Notes: generated from the letters alone by a model not told the origin. Shown: positions 36,198 through 46,397, counted from the stretch's first letter. The stretch is DNA of 64,000 bases from Flagellimonas zhangzhouensis (GCF_900102925.1 NZ_FNKI01000003.1:165452-229451), one strand, 5' to 3'. Made by a program: numbers and translations.

Positions 36198-38346
36198 CTT
36201 GTTTTACCTCTTTAATTTGAAGATCTTCGTATTGCATAATGTACGCTGCACGGTTAAAATACCCCGATGTCCAATCCCTGAAATAATCAAAGCTATTTCC
36301 AGAATAATCAGTCTGTCCTATAATTGCCGAGGTTTCAAAAAGATTGTTTTTGTGGGCTAATTTCAACAATACATCCATGGTCACATCAAATCCACGAATC
36401 GCATAGCGATCGGGTTGGTTCCCTTTGAATTTTTTAGCATAGGATTTCGCGAAGGCATCATTACCTGCCGATCTGTAAAAAGATGGATAGGTGAATTTAA
36501 GATTGGACAAGTGTGTATTGGAAACAGCATCATCTTCAAAAGCGCTATTATAACTCGTTGTGAACATACGCACTTTGGTAGGTTTTACGTCCTCACCTAC
36601 TCCTACTACTGGAGTATTGGCAGAGTTCAAAATTGAGGTTACACTGGCCACCATATTGGGTTGTTCGGTTTCTAAAAACACCCAGTTTTCTTTTTGATCG
36701 GAAAGTTTGACCAAAAACTCATCCAACTTCAATGATTTATTTTCTACAATTTTTGCAATCTGAGCAGCTGGAAACTTGCTTAAAATAGAATCGTGCGCCG
36801 CACGATGCGTAGAATCTGCAATGATGATTATGTTTTCATCTTTGTGGATTTTCTCCATGTACGCCAACATCTTTTCCCTTAACACCTCATCCTTGGGTAC
36901 GGAGTAATACACATTGCCATGGCTTAATTTGCTGTCGGATGCAATGGGCGCAACTACAGGAATATTTTTAGCAGATGCCTGAACGGCTACTTCATCCAAA
37001 GCTCCAGAAGATAAAGGCCCAATAATGGCATTTACGCCATTTAAATTATCCCTAAATAGGATTTCCTTTACTTTGGTTTGGTTCAATTCGGTATCGTAGG
37101 TCTTTACATCTACAGATACTCCCATTTGTTTAATGGAATCCAATGCAACCATAGCACCTGTATAGAACCCAAGGCTCAAAGCCAAATCGCGACGGGTTTT
37201 AATTTGGGCTTCTGCAGTTTCCACATCCGAAGGGTTTACACGATCCAAACGGAAGGGTAACATAAATACCAACTTAGGTCGGTTCTCTACATTAATGCTA
37301 TCCACCAAATTAATTTTATCAATCACCAAGGCGTTTTTCACTTCCAGACCTTCTTCTTTTTCCTTGGGAAGTTTTAATACCATCCCTGCTTTCAATCCAT
37401 TTTCAAGATCTGGATTTAGTTTAAAAAGCTCATCACGGGTAATATTCAGGTTTTGGGTAATCCTGAAAATATTTTGTTTTGGTTTTACCTCATAAAAAAT
37501 GAAGTTATCCGTATTAACCTCGCCTGTGGTTTCCCGTTTCTTAGGTAAACGAATCACCATTCCCTCCTTAAGACCACCAACCTGCATGATCTCAGGATTC
37601 AATTTTACTATCGAATCCGATGGAATGCCATACTCGCGGCCTAAACTATATAAGGTCATTTTTTGAGGTACGGTGTAAGAGGTGAAAAGTTCTATTTGCT
37701 GTTCTTTTAAACTATCACCTTTAGGTCTGGGCAATTTTAGCTCTTGTCCAGCAGCCAAATAATTGTTGTTTTTATCCAATTCTGGATTCAAAATCAACAA
37801 GCTATCGATTGTGATTCCATATTTATGGGCAACACTCCAACGGGTTTCTTTCGGCTGAACAGTGTAAGTTTCAAAATCGAGTTCCTTATCTTCATTAGGA
37901 TCTACTTCAGGAAATTCAGGAATCTGCAACACCATACCCTTTTGCAAAGATTCGGAATACAATTGGGTATTGTATCTTTTTAATTGCTCTTCGGTAATTC
38001 CGTATTCTTTGGTAAGACCGAACATAGTTTCACGCCTCTTTACCCTATGACGACTAAACCCTATAGGTTTAATTTCTTCCTTTTTTTCTTCTTGGGTTTC
38101 TTTCTTTTCTGGAATTACAGCGCCATTCAAAGGAATAATTAAAATAGTGTTCACCTTTACATCGGCGGCACTTTTAATTTCCTTATTGGCCTGTAAAATA
38201 CTGTAAGGGGTCACCCTATATTTTTGAGAGATACTTTGAAGTGTTTCTCCTTCTTTTACAGCGTGAGTTTCATAGTTCTGTGCGGAAACTGGAATTGCAG
38301 CCAAAAAAATGACCGCAAAAACCAGTTGTAAAATATGTTTTTTCAT
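36172..38346 (-). CDS. Exported protein with five LysM domains and a ligand-binding domain
   Basis: 724 residues from ATG 38346. Signal peptide ([18 protein letters not shown]), then five LysM repeats at about 27-73, 99-143, 159-206, 223-268 and 284-327, and a C-terminal type 1 periplasmic-binding fold (358-724; [34 protein letters not shown]). LysM repeats bind peptidoglycan; the second domain resembles amino-acid/branched-chain ABC-binding proteins but there are no transporter genes nearby, so it may be a sensor or LpoA-like regulator of wall synthesis (inference). The ATG overlaps the guaA stop as ATGA. The same arrangement downstream of guaA is known to me from other Flavobacteriaceae. 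Confidence 0.88.
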   Translation of the reverse strand: MKKHILQLVFAVIFLAAIPVSAQNYETHAVKEGETLQSISQKYRVTPYSILQANKEIKSAADVKVNTILIIPLNGAVIPEKKETQEEKKEEIKPIGFSRHRVKRRETMFGLTKEYGITEEQLKRYNTQLYSESLQKGMVLQIPEFPEVDPNEDKELDFETYTVQPKETRWSVAHKYGITIDSLLILNPELDKNNNYLAAGQELKLPRPKGDSLKEQQIELFTSYTVPQKMTLYSLGREYGIPSDSIVKLNPEIMQVGGLKEGMVIRLPKKRETTGEVNTDNFIFYEVKPKQNIFRITQNLNITRDELFKLNPDLENGLKAGMVLKLPKEKEEGLEVKNALVIDKINLVDSINVENRPKLVFMLPFRLDRVNPSDVETAEAQIKTRRDLALSLGFYTGAMVALDSIKQMGVSVDVKTYDTELNQTKVKEILFRDNLNGVNAIIGPLSSGALDEVAVQASAKNIPVVAPIASDSKLSHGNVYYSVPKDEVLREKMLAYMEKIHKDENIIIIADSTHRAAHDSILSKFPAAQIAKIVENKSLKLDEFLVKLSDQKENWVFLETEQPNMVASVTSILNSANTPVVGVGEDVKPTKVRMFTTSYNSAFEDDAVSNTHLSNLKFTYPSFYRSAGNDAFAKSYAKKFKGNQPDRYAIRGFDVTMDVLLKLAHKNNLFETSAIIGQTDYSGNSFDYFRDWTSGYFNRAAYIMQYEDLQIKEVKQDGNIKSNL

Positions 38347-39875
38347 TCCCATTCTATAGTTGCCGGTGGTTTTGAGCTAATGTCATACACTACTCTATTA
38401 ACGCCTTTAACCTTGTTTATTATATCGTTAGATGTCTTTTGCAGGAATTCATAAGGCAAATTCACCCAATCAGCGGTCATACCATCGGTACTTTCCACTG
38501 CTCGGAGTGCCACGCACTTTTCATAAGTACGTTCATCTCCCATAACTCCTACACTATCTACGGGTAAAAGCATGGCTCCGGCCTGCCAAACCTTATCATA
38601 AAGGCCCCATTTTTTTAATCCATCAATAAAAATGGCGTCCACCTCCTGTAAAATAGCCACTTTTTCTGCGGTAATATCTCCTAAAATTCTGATACCCAAT
38701 CCAGGTCCTGGAAAAGGGTGTCTACCCAAAATTTCAGGTGACATTCCCATGCTGGCCCCTACTCTTCGCACTTCATCTTTGAACAACATTTTTAAGGGCT
38801 CAACTATTTTCAACTTCATATAATCTGGCAAACCGCCAACGTTGTGGTGACTTTTGATCACTGCGGATGGCCCTCCACTTGCCGAAACCGATTCGATTCG
38901 GTCTGGGTAAATGGTTCCTTGTGCCAACCACTTTGCGTTTTCCACTTTGTGCGATTCATCATCAAATACCTCGATAAACACGCGTCCAATGATTTTTCTT
39001 TTTCCTTCTGGATCAGATTCGCCTTTTAGGGCATCCAAAAAGCGTGCCGAAGCATCAACCCCCTTAACATTAAGTCCCATGTGTTTATATTGGTCCAACA
39101 CACTTTCGAACTCATTTTTACGCAACAATCCGTTGTTTACAAAAATGCAATACAGGTGATCTCCAATGGCTTTGTGCAACAGCATGGCCGCCACACTGGA
39201 GTCAACACCTCCAGATAATCCCAAGATTACTTTTTCATCTCCGATTTCCTGTTTCAACTCCTCAACGGTAGTTTCCACAAAGGCATCAGGAGTCCAATCT
39301 TGTTCTAGACCAGCTATGTTCACCAAAAAGTTTTCCAACAATTTGGCTCCATCGGTGGTATGATATACTTCGGGGTGAAATTGAATTCCATAAGTGGTCT
39401 CCCCATCAATTTTATAGGCTGCATTGGCCACATCATGGGTGCTTGCTAATCGAATCCCCCCTTCAGGTAATTCCTTTATAGTATCGGAATGGCTCATCCA
39501 TACTTGGCTTCCTTCGCTTAATCCTTCAAGAAAATCCTCTCCATCTTTAACAAAAGACAAGTTGGCTCTACCATACTCCCTAGTTGCTGAAGGTGCCACA
39601 TTCCCACCATTAAAATGGGAAAGATATTGTGCGCCATAACAAATGCCCAAAAGGGGCTTTTTGCCTTTTATTTCTGACAAATCGGGATGTGGCGCAGATT
39701 CGGAACGCACCGATGAAGGTGAGCCTGAAAGAATCACAGCTTTGTATTCCGAAAGGTCCTCGGGAAGCTTGTTATACGGTTTAATTTCTGAGTAAATGTT
39801 AAGTTCCCTCACGCGTCTCGCGATCAATTGGGTATACTGGGAACCAAAGTCTAGAATGAGTACGTTGTTATGCAT
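38343..39875 (-). CDS. guaA: GMP synthase (glutamine-hydrolysing)
   Basis: 510 residues from ATG 39875. A class I glutaminase domain (1-190) with nucleophile Cys in [15 protein letters not shown] and HPEVYHT, an ATP-pyrophosphatase domain with the P-loop [16 protein letters not shown] and a C-terminal dimerisation domain (KPPATIEWE end). It converts XMP to GMP. The longer frame starts with a TTG at 39890 that lies upstream of the -7 box; the ATG is 3 bases behind the box. The stop overlaps the next ATG (ATGA), giving coupling to the LysM gene. Confidence 0.97.
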   Translation of the reverse strand: MHNNVLILDFGSQYTQLIARRVRELNIYSEIKPYNKLPEDLSEYKAVILSGSPSSVRSESAPHPDLSEIKGKKPLLGICYGAQYLSHFNGGNVAPSATREYGRANLSFVKDGEDFLEGLSEGSQVWMSHSDTIKELPEGGIRLASTHDVANAAYKIDGETTYGIQFHPEVYHTTDGAKLLENFLVNIAGLEQDWTPDAFVETTVEELKQEIGDEKVILGLSGGVDSSVAAMLLHKAIGDHLYCIFVNNGLLRKNEFESVLDQYKHMGLNVKGVDASARFLDALKGESDPEGKRKIIGRVFIEVFDDESHKVENAKWLAQGTIYPDRIESVSASGGPSAVIKSHHNVGGLPDYMKLKIVEPLKMLFKDEVRRVGASMGMSPEILGRHPFPGPGLGIRILGDITAEKVAILQEVDAIFIDGLKKWGLYDKVWQAGAMLLPVDSVGVMGDERTYEKCVALRAVESTDGMTADWVNLPYEFLQKTSNDIINKVKGVNRVVYDISSKPPATIEWE

Positions 39876-39878
39876 GGG

Positions 39879-39908
39879 CAAAAATAGCAATTTGCTTTAG
39901 TTGCAAAA
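39879..39908 (-). promoter_or_regulatory. Promoter of guaA, start-proximal
   Basis: TTTTG (39908-39904), a 17-base spacer and TATTTTTG (39886-39879), all on the minus strand, fit the flavobacterial consensus. Only three bases separate the -7 box from the ATG at 39875, which predicts a leaderless mRNA. The TTTTG is itself part of a second perfect box TACTTTTG (39911-39904), which would give a leader of about 25 bases. Confidence 0.6.
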
Positions 39909-40085
39909 GTATCTTTTAAAGGTTATTTATGACAACTTTCTTAACAATCAAATTCCTTTAATTAAGAATCAATTAGAATGAAAAGGAAAAATAAACCCTG
40001 CTATTCCTTAGTAAAAACATAACACTATCTAGTTTTTTTCTTAATTCTTTTCATCATTTCTTTGCGCTTTCAATAAACGTTGACC

Positions 40086-40745
40086 ATGATTAAGGGATTT
40101 ATTTTTGATTTGGACGGTGTGATTACCGATACGGCTGAGCTTCATTATGAGGCGTGGAAAAAACTATCGGATGATATGGGTTGGTTTTTTGACCGAGAGC
40201 TCAATGAAAAGCTTCGTGGCATTTCCAGAATGGATTCCATTAAAGTTATTATGGATCATAATAAAGTTTCTTTGGATGAAGCTACCGTGGAAGAGTTGGC
40301 GACTAAAAAGAACGACATCTACGTTGACAGTTTGGATACCATGACTGAGGAAGATTTCCTTCCTGGGGCCAAAGAACTTTTGACCCATCTACGTGCGGAA
40401 GGTTTTAGTGTTGCCCTGGGAAGTGCAAGCAAGAATGCCCCAAAGGTGTTGCAACAATTAAAAGCCACCCATTACTTTGATGTTGTTGGAGACGGAAATA
40501 GCGTTGAAAAAAGTAAACCTGCTCCAGATATTTTTCTTTTTGCTGCTGAAAAAATGAGATTGCCTGCGGACAACTGTATTGTGTTTGAAGATGCCGAAAA
40601 AGGAATCGATGCCGCTAAGACTGGAGGATTTTATAGCGTAGGGATTGGTCCTGAAGAGCGTGTAGGCCATGCTGACCTTAGATTCGATACCATGAAAGAA
40701 GCGACCTTATTTGAAGTGAAGTCTTTTTTCTCAGATTTGTTCTAA
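40086..40745 (+). CDS. pgmB: Beta-phosphoglucomutase
   Basis: 219 residues from ATG 40086; the alternative is a TTG two codons upstream. HAD-superfamily motif I FDLDGVITDT with the nucleophile Asp and the acid/base Asp, cap signature LHYEAWKKL and KLRGISRMDSI, motif II LGSASKN, motif III Lys in KSKPAPDIF and motif IV EDAEKGIDAAK. The ELHY-AW and R-S-M-S cap features fit beta-phosphoglucomutase, which interconverts beta-glucose 1-phosphate and glucose 6-phosphate after maltose or trehalose phosphorolysis. The usual maltose phosphorylase and SusCD neighbours are absent here. Confidence 0.88.
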   Translation: MIKGFIFDLDGVITDTAELHYEAWKKLSDDMGWFFDRELNEKLRGISRMDSIKVIMDHNKVSLDEATVEELATKKNDIYVDSLDTMTEEDFLPGAKELLTHLRAEGFSVALGSASKNAPKVLQQLKATHYFDVVGDGNSVEKSKPAPDIFLFAAEKMRLPADNCIVFEDAEKGIDAAKTGGFYSVGIGPEERVGHADLRFDTMKEATLFEVKSFFSDLF

Positions 40746-40837
40746 AATCAATTACCACCCCTTTTTCACAGACCTAAACTCTTCTTTTTCATAAAGTTGA
40801 GGCAAAATGTATATTTTTAAGATATAAATCAGCCTCA

Positions 40838-42691
40838 ATGAAGACCCAAAGCCAAATTTTGGTTATCCTTTTTTGTTTTATAGCCTCATTTGTAAATGCA
40901 CAAAATGATAAAAAACTGGATAGCCTCTCGAACGTTTATCGCTCTCTAAACAACGATACCACTAAAGTTCGAATATTGGGAGATTTGTACAATGCCACAC
41001 TTTATAATGATGTGGAAAAAGCAAAAACCTTTGCGCTGGAACGAATTTCACTGTCCAAAAAATTGAATTTTGAAGATGGTCTAGCAGCAGGGTATTATGA
41101 TTTGGGTGGTTATTATAAAAATACATTCACAAATGATTCCGCACGATTTTACTTCAACAAAGCCCTTGAGATTTACAAAAAGCATGATAATGTAAAAAAA
41201 ATAGTATCGATCAACTACTCTAATGCCATTTTGGAGATGGAAGTGGGCAATTATGACAAAGCATTGGACATTACCAATTCCAATATTGAAATACGAAAAG
41301 CATTGAAGGATACCCTTGGTCTGGCCATAGAATATGTTTTTAGAAGTGGGATAAATGAAAATAAGGGCAGATTTAAACTAGCATATGAAGATGTTTTGTC
41401 CGCTTTAAAACTATATGACCAACTGGACGAACCTATACGAAAAGCGGATGCCTTCAATAGCTTGGGATCGCTCGAAGCAATTTCAAAGAATCATGAAAAC
41501 TCAATTGCATACGGAAAGCAGGCCTTGGAAATATATAAGGAGCATAATGACAAACTTTTTGAAGCGCTCACTTCAAATGCCATCGGACAGAGTTATATCA
41601 CTCTGGAAAAATCAGAAGAGGCAAAACCCTATTTGATCAATAGCATCGCCTTGAGCAAAGAAATGAAAGCCTTGGTTTTGGAAGGAGCGGCAACCCGCAA
41701 CCTTGGCAGGGTCTATATGGCTGAAGGGAATACTTCTGAAGGACTCTCACTTTTGGAAAAAGCCATTGAAATCCACCGGGCGTCGGAAAGGCCCATTGCG
41801 CTAATACGGTCTTTGGCCTATGCTTCTGATGCATATAACAACATAGAGCGACCAAACGATGCCATGGCCCACCTAAATGAAGCCATTGGCATGATAGCGT
41901 CAGAGAATCAGACCAGCCAATGGCACAATCTTTATGAAGGCAGGTCCAAGTCTTGGGAAATTTTAGGAAACTACAAAAACGCCCTGGAAGACCATAAAAC
42001 ATTCCAAGTATTAAAGGATAGTGTATTCAATAAAGAAAAAGTACAACAGATAGAGGAGCTAAAAACCATTTACGAAACGGAAAAAAAGGAACAGCAAATT
42101 GCGCTACAAGAAAAAGAAATCACTGTTTTAGAACAAGATGCAAAAATAAGCAACCTTCAAAAACTACTTTTAGCGGGGTTATTGTTATTGTCCTTAATAG
42201 GGTTTTATGGCATACGCCAGAAATTAAAACGCAACAATCTTGAAAAAGAAATGGTGGATGCCGAACTGGCCTTTAAAAAGAAAGAATTAACCACCCACGC
42301 CCTGCATTTGGCCAAAAAGAATGAAGTCCTGGAAGATTTGAAACAAAAAGCTGAGCATTTAAAAGAGAGTGAGACTTCCAAAGGCGGATACCAACAGCTC
42401 ATCCGTACTATAAATTTTGACCTTCAAGATGATAACAATTGGAAAAACTTTTCCCGATATTTTGAAGAAGTCCATAAAGATTTCAACAGCAATGTTAAGG
42501 AGAGGTTCCCAGATGTGACCTCAAATGAACTTCGTTTGTTGGCGCTATTAAAGATGAATCTGTCCTCCAAGGAGATTGCCAATATCCTGAACATTTCACA
42601 GGAAGGCATCAAAAAGGCACGCTACCGACTTCGTAAAAAGTTGAACATCTCCTCAGAAGAATCTTTGCAAGATATAGTGGTATCCCTTTAA
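40838..42691 (+). CDS. Membrane-bound TPR regulator with C-terminal LuxR-type HTH
   Basis: 617 residues. Signal peptide (LVILFCFIASFVNAQ), then about seven tetratricopeptide repeats (roughly 50-385), a coiled-coil stretch (KEKVQQIEELKTIYETEKKEQQ), one transmembrane helix near 442-458 (LLLAGLLLLSLIGFYGI), a second coiled coil and an HTH at about 561-617 (LALLKMNLSSKEIANILNISQEGIKKARYRLRKKLN). The TPR part is periplasmic and the HTH cytoplasmic, so it may pass an envelope signal directly to DNA. This architecture is common in flavobacteria; targets are unknown. The lipoprotein gene at 42910 follows on the same strand. Confidence 0.9.
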   Translation: MKTQSQILVILFCFIASFVNAQNDKKLDSLSNVYRSLNNDTTKVRILGDLYNATLYNDVEKAKTFALERISLSKKLNFEDGLAAGYYDLGGYYKNTFTNDSARFYFNKALEIYKKHDNVKKIVSINYSNAILEMEVGNYDKALDITNSNIEIRKALKDTLGLAIEYVFRSGINENKGRFKLAYEDVLSALKLYDQLDEPIRKADAFNSLGSLEAISKNHENSIAYGKQALEIYKEHNDKLFEALTSNAIGQSYITLEKSEEAKPYLINSIALSKEMKALVLEGAATRNLGRVYMAEGNTSEGLSLLEKAIEIHRASERPIALIRSLAYASDAYNNIERPNDAMAHLNEAIGMIASENQTSQWHNLYEGRSKSWEILGNYKNALEDHKTFQVLKDSVFNKEKVQQIEELKTIYETEKKEQQIALQEKEITVLEQDAKISNLQKLLLAGLLLLSLIGFYGIRQKLKRNNLEKEMVDAELAFKKKELTTHALHLAKKNEVLEDLKQKAEHLKESETSKGGYQQLIRTINFDLQDDNNWKNFSRYFEEVHKDFNSNVKERFPDVTSNELRLLALLKMNLSSKEIANILNISQEGIKKARYRLRKKLNISSEESLQDIVVSL

Positions 42692-42703
42692 ACACCATAC
42701 TTC

Positions 42704-42724
42704 ATAAAAGCACCTGACTTTTAT
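42704..42724 (+). terminator. Possible terminator after the TPR regulator gene
   Basis: ATAAAAG and CTTTTAT form a perfect seven-base stem with a seven-base loop, 12 bases after the stop. A T-rich segment follows a few bases later (42732-42738) within a second small hairpin. The stem is weak because it is A/T-rich. Confidence 0.35.
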
Positions 42725-42793
42725 CTCCTCATTTTTTTGAGGATGTCCACCTTTTGTCCACCACTTAAATTTTAAGGGCTTTTCACATCCCTC

Positions 42794-42801
42794 TAAGTTT
42801 G
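42794..42801 (+). promoter_or_regulatory. Possible -7 box of the aerolysin-like lipoprotein gene
   Basis: TAAGTTTG is a perfect TANNTTTG. It lies about 110 bases before the ATG at 42910 and downstream of the regulator gene. No clear TTG is found at the -33 distance, so an activator may be needed. The leader of about 100 bases contains no structure I can name. Confidence 0.4.
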
Positions 42802-42909
42802 TTCAGTCGTGAATTCGACTTTCGTTTTGTGGTCTTGTTCGGTAAGGGCTGCAGACCTGTTCCGGGCAAGTCGCACAAAACAAAAATGTTCAACCACAAA
42901 ACAAGAAAG

Positions 42910-44559
42910 ATGAAATCAATACGTAAATCATGCGAAAAGGTTCTTTTATGGACTTTTCTATTATTGGCCTTTTCGTGCAGTAAAGAAGAAAACCCGGATT
43001 TAGGAGAAGTGGATGTGTTGCCTCCAGAAATTCCCTTGGAAGAATTTGAGACTGATGCCGGTGAAATTGGCATCAGCATCAGTGGTAGGGAAATTGCAAA
43101 AAAAGGATATACCCCTTTCTCCGCCCTTCTTAATTTTGAAAACACAAATGCCATTAACGATACCGTAATCAGCTTTGACGCCTTGAACAATCTGGCGAAC
43201 CTCACCCTTAAAAATGAACAATTGAATTCTGATAGGGAAAGTGAGCTCAAAGAAGGTGTGGCTGTGGAAGTTACCATTTTGGATGAAGATGCCAATGTAC
43301 TGGCCTCCCAAAATTTCACGAAACTATCCTTTGCATCAAGCCCGTCAGAAAGGCCCATTAATGCTGACCAGCTTGATGATCTATTTGCTTCCGTTTCGCT
43401 ACGGGAAGACCTTAAATATTATATGCAGATCGTGAACAACAACAATTCGGTTTTTGGGGTTCCCAGTTCCCAAAATTATACCAATACTTCAAATTTGGCC
43501 ACTACGGTGGTATTCCGTGAAGACTTGGACTATTCTCAAAATGCCGCATTTTCCATGGAAAACAACACAACCTACTTTTTCAAAAAAATACCTGGAAATG
43601 AAGATTACTATTCCATAGGAGTACATAACAACAACGACCTACATTATTTTTACATGATCAACTCCGAACTCCGCATTCAAAGTAAGGCCAATCTTGTACA
43701 AAATGGCATAAACACACCTGTGGAAGATTATCCCAATTATTGGTTCCGTATCCTTAAAGAAGGGCCTGGACTTTTTAAGATCGTGCCCAATGGAGCTGAT
43801 TTTCCCTTGATCAGGTCGGGGCAAAAATTTATTCAGGCCAGCAGCGAAGACCCGAATGACCCTATTTACTTTAGAATTCTTTTGTTTGATATTGATTGGG
43901 ACATACAGGCCATTGATTCTAAAATAATGTCCCCAATAATGCCTCCTTCCACTACCAATAGTGCTTATAATAGCACCTTACGTAATTGTAGTAGCGGAAC
44001 ATTAACCCAAACCGTAGGCGAAAGCACCACAATAACAACAACTCAATCCGCAGGTTGGGAAGAAAGTATGTCCGTTTCTACCTCCAATTCGGGCAGTATA
44101 TCCGTAACAATCTCCCATGAGGCTGAGACGAAGTTTTTTGGCACTGGTGGAAAAACATCGGGATCCATAACTGGAAGTTATGAGTATACCAAAACCCAAA
44201 CCGAAACCAATACCCGATCGGGAAGCCTTAGTACCGAAAAATCGGTCCAAGTTTCGGTTTCAAGACAAATTGGAGTACCTCCTGGAACTGCAATTGCTGT
44301 TGCAGATGTGTACCAACAATACACAAATATTAAAGTTCCCTTTGTACAACGTTTTAGAATTTCGGGAAAATATCAGGAAAACAACAATGACCTCACAGGG
44401 CAAGAAATCCTTACCCAATTTGCTTTTAACAGTTTTACAGGGGTAGTAACTGATGTACAAGCTAATTTTATTGAAGTAACTGTCCGAGGAACCACGACCA
44501 TAGATAGAATTATCGAAACCACAACGGAAACCAGGGATATAAAAGATGCCTGTAATTAA
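42910..44559 (+). CDS. Lipoprotein with aerolysin/ETX-MTX2-like C-terminal region
   Basis: 549 residues from ATG 42910 (MKSIRKSCEK), with lipoprotein signal LLWTFLLLAFSC and lipid Cys23. The earlier TTG at 42799 lies inside a promoter box. Residues 50-165 form a first domain. Residues about 195-335 show W/Y-F-R-I repeats (YWFRILKEG, YFRILLFD) that may be a beta-trefoil. Residues 360-549 are Ser/Thr-rich alternating strands (TTITTTQSAGWEESMSVST, GSISVTISHEAE, SGSITGSYEY), then VSRQIGVPPGTAIAVADV, the pattern of ETX/MTX2 and aerolysin pore-forming domains. The likely role is a surface-anchored pore-forming or adhesion protein. No known toxin name fits; the family call rests on pattern only. Confidence 0.72.
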   Translation: MKSIRKSCEKVLLWTFLLLAFSCSKEENPDLGEVDVLPPEIPLEEFETDAGEIGISISGREIAKKGYTPFSALLNFENTNAINDTVISFDALNNLANLTLKNEQLNSDRESELKEGVAVEVTILDEDANVLASQNFTKLSFASSPSERPINADQLDDLFASVSLREDLKYYMQIVNNNNSVFGVPSSQNYTNTSNLATTVVFREDLDYSQNAAFSMENNTTYFFKKIPGNEDYYSIGVHNNNDLHYFYMINSELRIQSKANLVQNGINTPVEDYPNYWFRILKEGPGLFKIVPNGADFPLIRSGQKFIQASSEDPNDPIYFRILLFDIDWDIQAIDSKIMSPIMPPSTTNSAYNSTLRNCSSGTLTQTVGESTTITTTQSAGWEESMSVSTSNSGSISVTISHEAETKFFGTGGKTSGSITGSYEYTKTQTETNTRSGSLSTEKSVQVSVSRQIGVPPGTAIAVADVYQQYTNIKVPFVQRFRISGKYQENNNDLTGQEILTQFAFNSFTGVVTDVQANFIEVTVRGTTTIDRIIETTTETRDIKDACN

Positions 44560-44580
44560 TTTACAAAAGAGGATAAAAGC

Positions 44581-44612
44581 AAAAAGCCCCGGGAACCACT
44601 CCGGGGCTTTTT
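44581..44612 (+). terminator. Terminator of the aerolysin-like lipoprotein gene
   Basis: AAAAAGCCCCGG and CCGGGGCTTTTT form a perfect stem with an eight-base loop, followed by T residues. It lies 21 bases after the stop codon. The 154 bases between it and bshC hold no further feature that I can see. Confidence 0.92.
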
Positions 44613-44766
44613 AATAAAATCAAAACCAACCTAAACATATGAGTTAACCAACTCAATATATTTGCTTTTTCATAGCAATTTTCAATAGTAGAACAATCCA
44701 AAAAAGGAATACCCTACCATCAATTTAATTTTTTTTCAAAAAAGTTTTGGTTAACCCTTATCGGAA

Positions 44767-46368
44767 TTAATGGGTCAATACCACAAAGTCTGCTTCAAAA
44801 GGGTGTAAATATTGCAGAAGAGCAGGGATAAGATCTTCACCCATTTCCAAATACATTTCAGAAAAATTCAATTGTCTTTCTTGCAAGGATTGGTTCGGAA
44901 ACAATTCATTTTGCAATTCGGTCAATCGAATTACGTGGTCTTTCAATTTTCGCTTTTGGGCTGTCAAAAGTCTTTTTTCAAGAGCATCCAGACCCTTTTT
45001 CTGTTTTACTTCTTGTGCTTTTACCGCTCCCAAAAAACTTTCGTCGGTTTGCTCGGCCAACTCGTACATATGTTGGAATTGTTCCTCAAGCAATTTCTTC
45101 TGTGGTGAAAAATCAATATCAATATTCGAAATATCCCGAATCTTTTTATTGATCAAGGAATGCTGCTTCATAAAAAGATGACGCACTTCCAAATCCATCT
45201 TTTTAACTTTTTCAGCCTGCTTTTTAGTAATCAACAAAGCCGAATTTCGGAGCATCAACATCGGAAATGTAACATCCAATTCCTCAAAATAGGCTTTCAA
45301 TTCCAACCAATAGGCCAATTCACCCCCTCCGCCAATATAACATAGGTTGGGTAAAATTACTTCTTGGTAGAGCGGACGCGCCACCACATTGGGTGAAAAT
45401 CGTTCAGGGAACTCTTGTATTTCTTTTAAGAGCTCTTCTTTGGAAAAATCCATGTGTGTATTCACCACATGATATTTTCCATGTTTCTCGATGATACGCT
45501 CACGGAGTCCATCTTTTAAATAGAAGTAATTGATTTCTCTTGGATTCACTTGAATGGTATAATCCGCAGAAGCTTGGGTCAATCCTTCGATTGATCTTGA
45601 TATGGTTTGGAAAGGCGTATGCTCAAAAATATCTTTCTCCGCATAGGGCATCAGTAATTTCTTCAGGGCAGCATCATCTCCATCTACAATCAACAAACCT
45701 TGTTCGGCAAAAAGAGCATTGGCCAAAAAACGGGTGGCATCAGTTAAATTCGAATGCTCTAAATAAGCTTTTTTGAAAAGTTCTTTCAACCTTTCCGAAA
45801 TGCCCAAATTGCCCAATTCAGCGGCAAAAATGTCAAAAACCTCATCCAATCCGTCAGTACTCAAATGCCCAACGGCTCCAGAAGCTTTTAGGTTCCACTT
45901 TACTTTTTTACCATGAAGGTTGAAGTAGTTGATCTCGTCAAAATCATGATCTTCCGTGGCCATCCAATACACAGGAACAAAGTGCTGTTTGGGATATTTC
46001 TCTTGCAGCTCTTTGGCCAAATTAATAGTGGTCACAATTTTATACAAAAAATAAAGGGGACCAGTAAATAGATTCAATTGATGTCCTGTAACCACCGTGA
46101 AAGTATTTTCATTGGTCAAGGCATCGATGTGGGCCTGTGTACTTTCGGAAACCTCAAAACCTTCGTATTGCGCGGTTAAAGAATCGACCAATACCTTTCG
46201 GTGTGTTTTTGGAAAGTTCGCTTGCTTCTCTTTGATCTGATCTTCAAAGTTTTCTAACAATGGAAATCTATTATAAAACGGCCGCAGCGCTTCATTTTGA
46301 TCTAGATAATCGCAAATAAGTTTGGAAAAATAACCTGTTTCCTTAAAGGGTATACATTCTACATCCAT
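44767..46368 (-). CDS. bshC: Bacillithiol biosynthesis cysteine-adding enzyme BshC
   Basis: 533 residues from ATG 46368 (MDVECIPFKETGYFSKL, the usual BshC start); the longer form begins at a TTG. Characteristic segments are VTGHQLNLFTGPLYFLYKI, VPVYWMATEDHDFDEIN with the HxD-type nucleotide motif, and CYIGGGGELAYWLELK. A C-terminal coiled coil (about 385-460) mediates dimerisation. It joins cysteine to glucosaminyl-malate as the final step of bacillithiol synthesis. bshA and bshB are not in the window. A -7 box at 46390-46397 precedes it. Confidence 0.95.
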   Translation of the reverse strand: MDVECIPFKETGYFSKLICDYLDQNEALRPFYNRFPLLENFEDQIKEKQANFPKTHRKVLVDSLTAQYEGFEVSESTQAHIDALTNENTFTVVTGHQLNLFTGPLYFLYKIVTTINLAKELQEKYPKQHFVPVYWMATEDHDFDEINYFNLHGKKVKWNLKASGAVGHLSTDGLDEVFDIFAAELGNLGISERLKELFKKAYLEHSNLTDATRFLANALFAEQGLLIVDGDDAALKKLLMPYAEKDIFEHTPFQTISRSIEGLTQASADYTIQVNPREINYFYLKDGLRERIIEKHGKYHVVNTHMDFSKEELLKEIQEFPERFSPNVVARPLYQEVILPNLCYIGGGGELAYWLELKAYFEELDVTFPMLMLRNSALLITKKQAEKVKKMDLEVRHLFMKQHSLINKKIRDISNIDIDFSPQKKLLEEQFQHMYELAEQTDESFLGAVKAQEVKQKKGLDALEKRLLTAQKRKLKDHVIRLTELQNELFPNQSLQERQLNFSEMYLEMGEDLIPALLQYLHPFEADFVVLTH

Positions 46369-46389
46369 TAAAACTGATAATGAGGTGTT

Positions 46390-46397
46390 CAAAGATA
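46390..46397 (-). promoter_or_regulatory. -7 box of bshC
   Basis: TATCTTTG on the minus strand is a perfect TANNTTTG, 21 bases before the ATG at 46368. It overlaps the upstream TTG codon (46392), supporting the later ATG. The -33 element is not clear. Confidence 0.5.

Noticed and set aside
42799..42909. Upstream extension of the aerolysin-like lipoprotein from a TTG
   Set aside because: The TTG lies inside a perfect -7 box and the extension would bury the lipoprotein signal peptide.
42783..43358. Open frame of 191 codons on the minus strand
   Set aside because: Antisense to the start of the aerolysin-like lipoprotein gene; low-complexity Ser/Leu-rich translation and no promoter.
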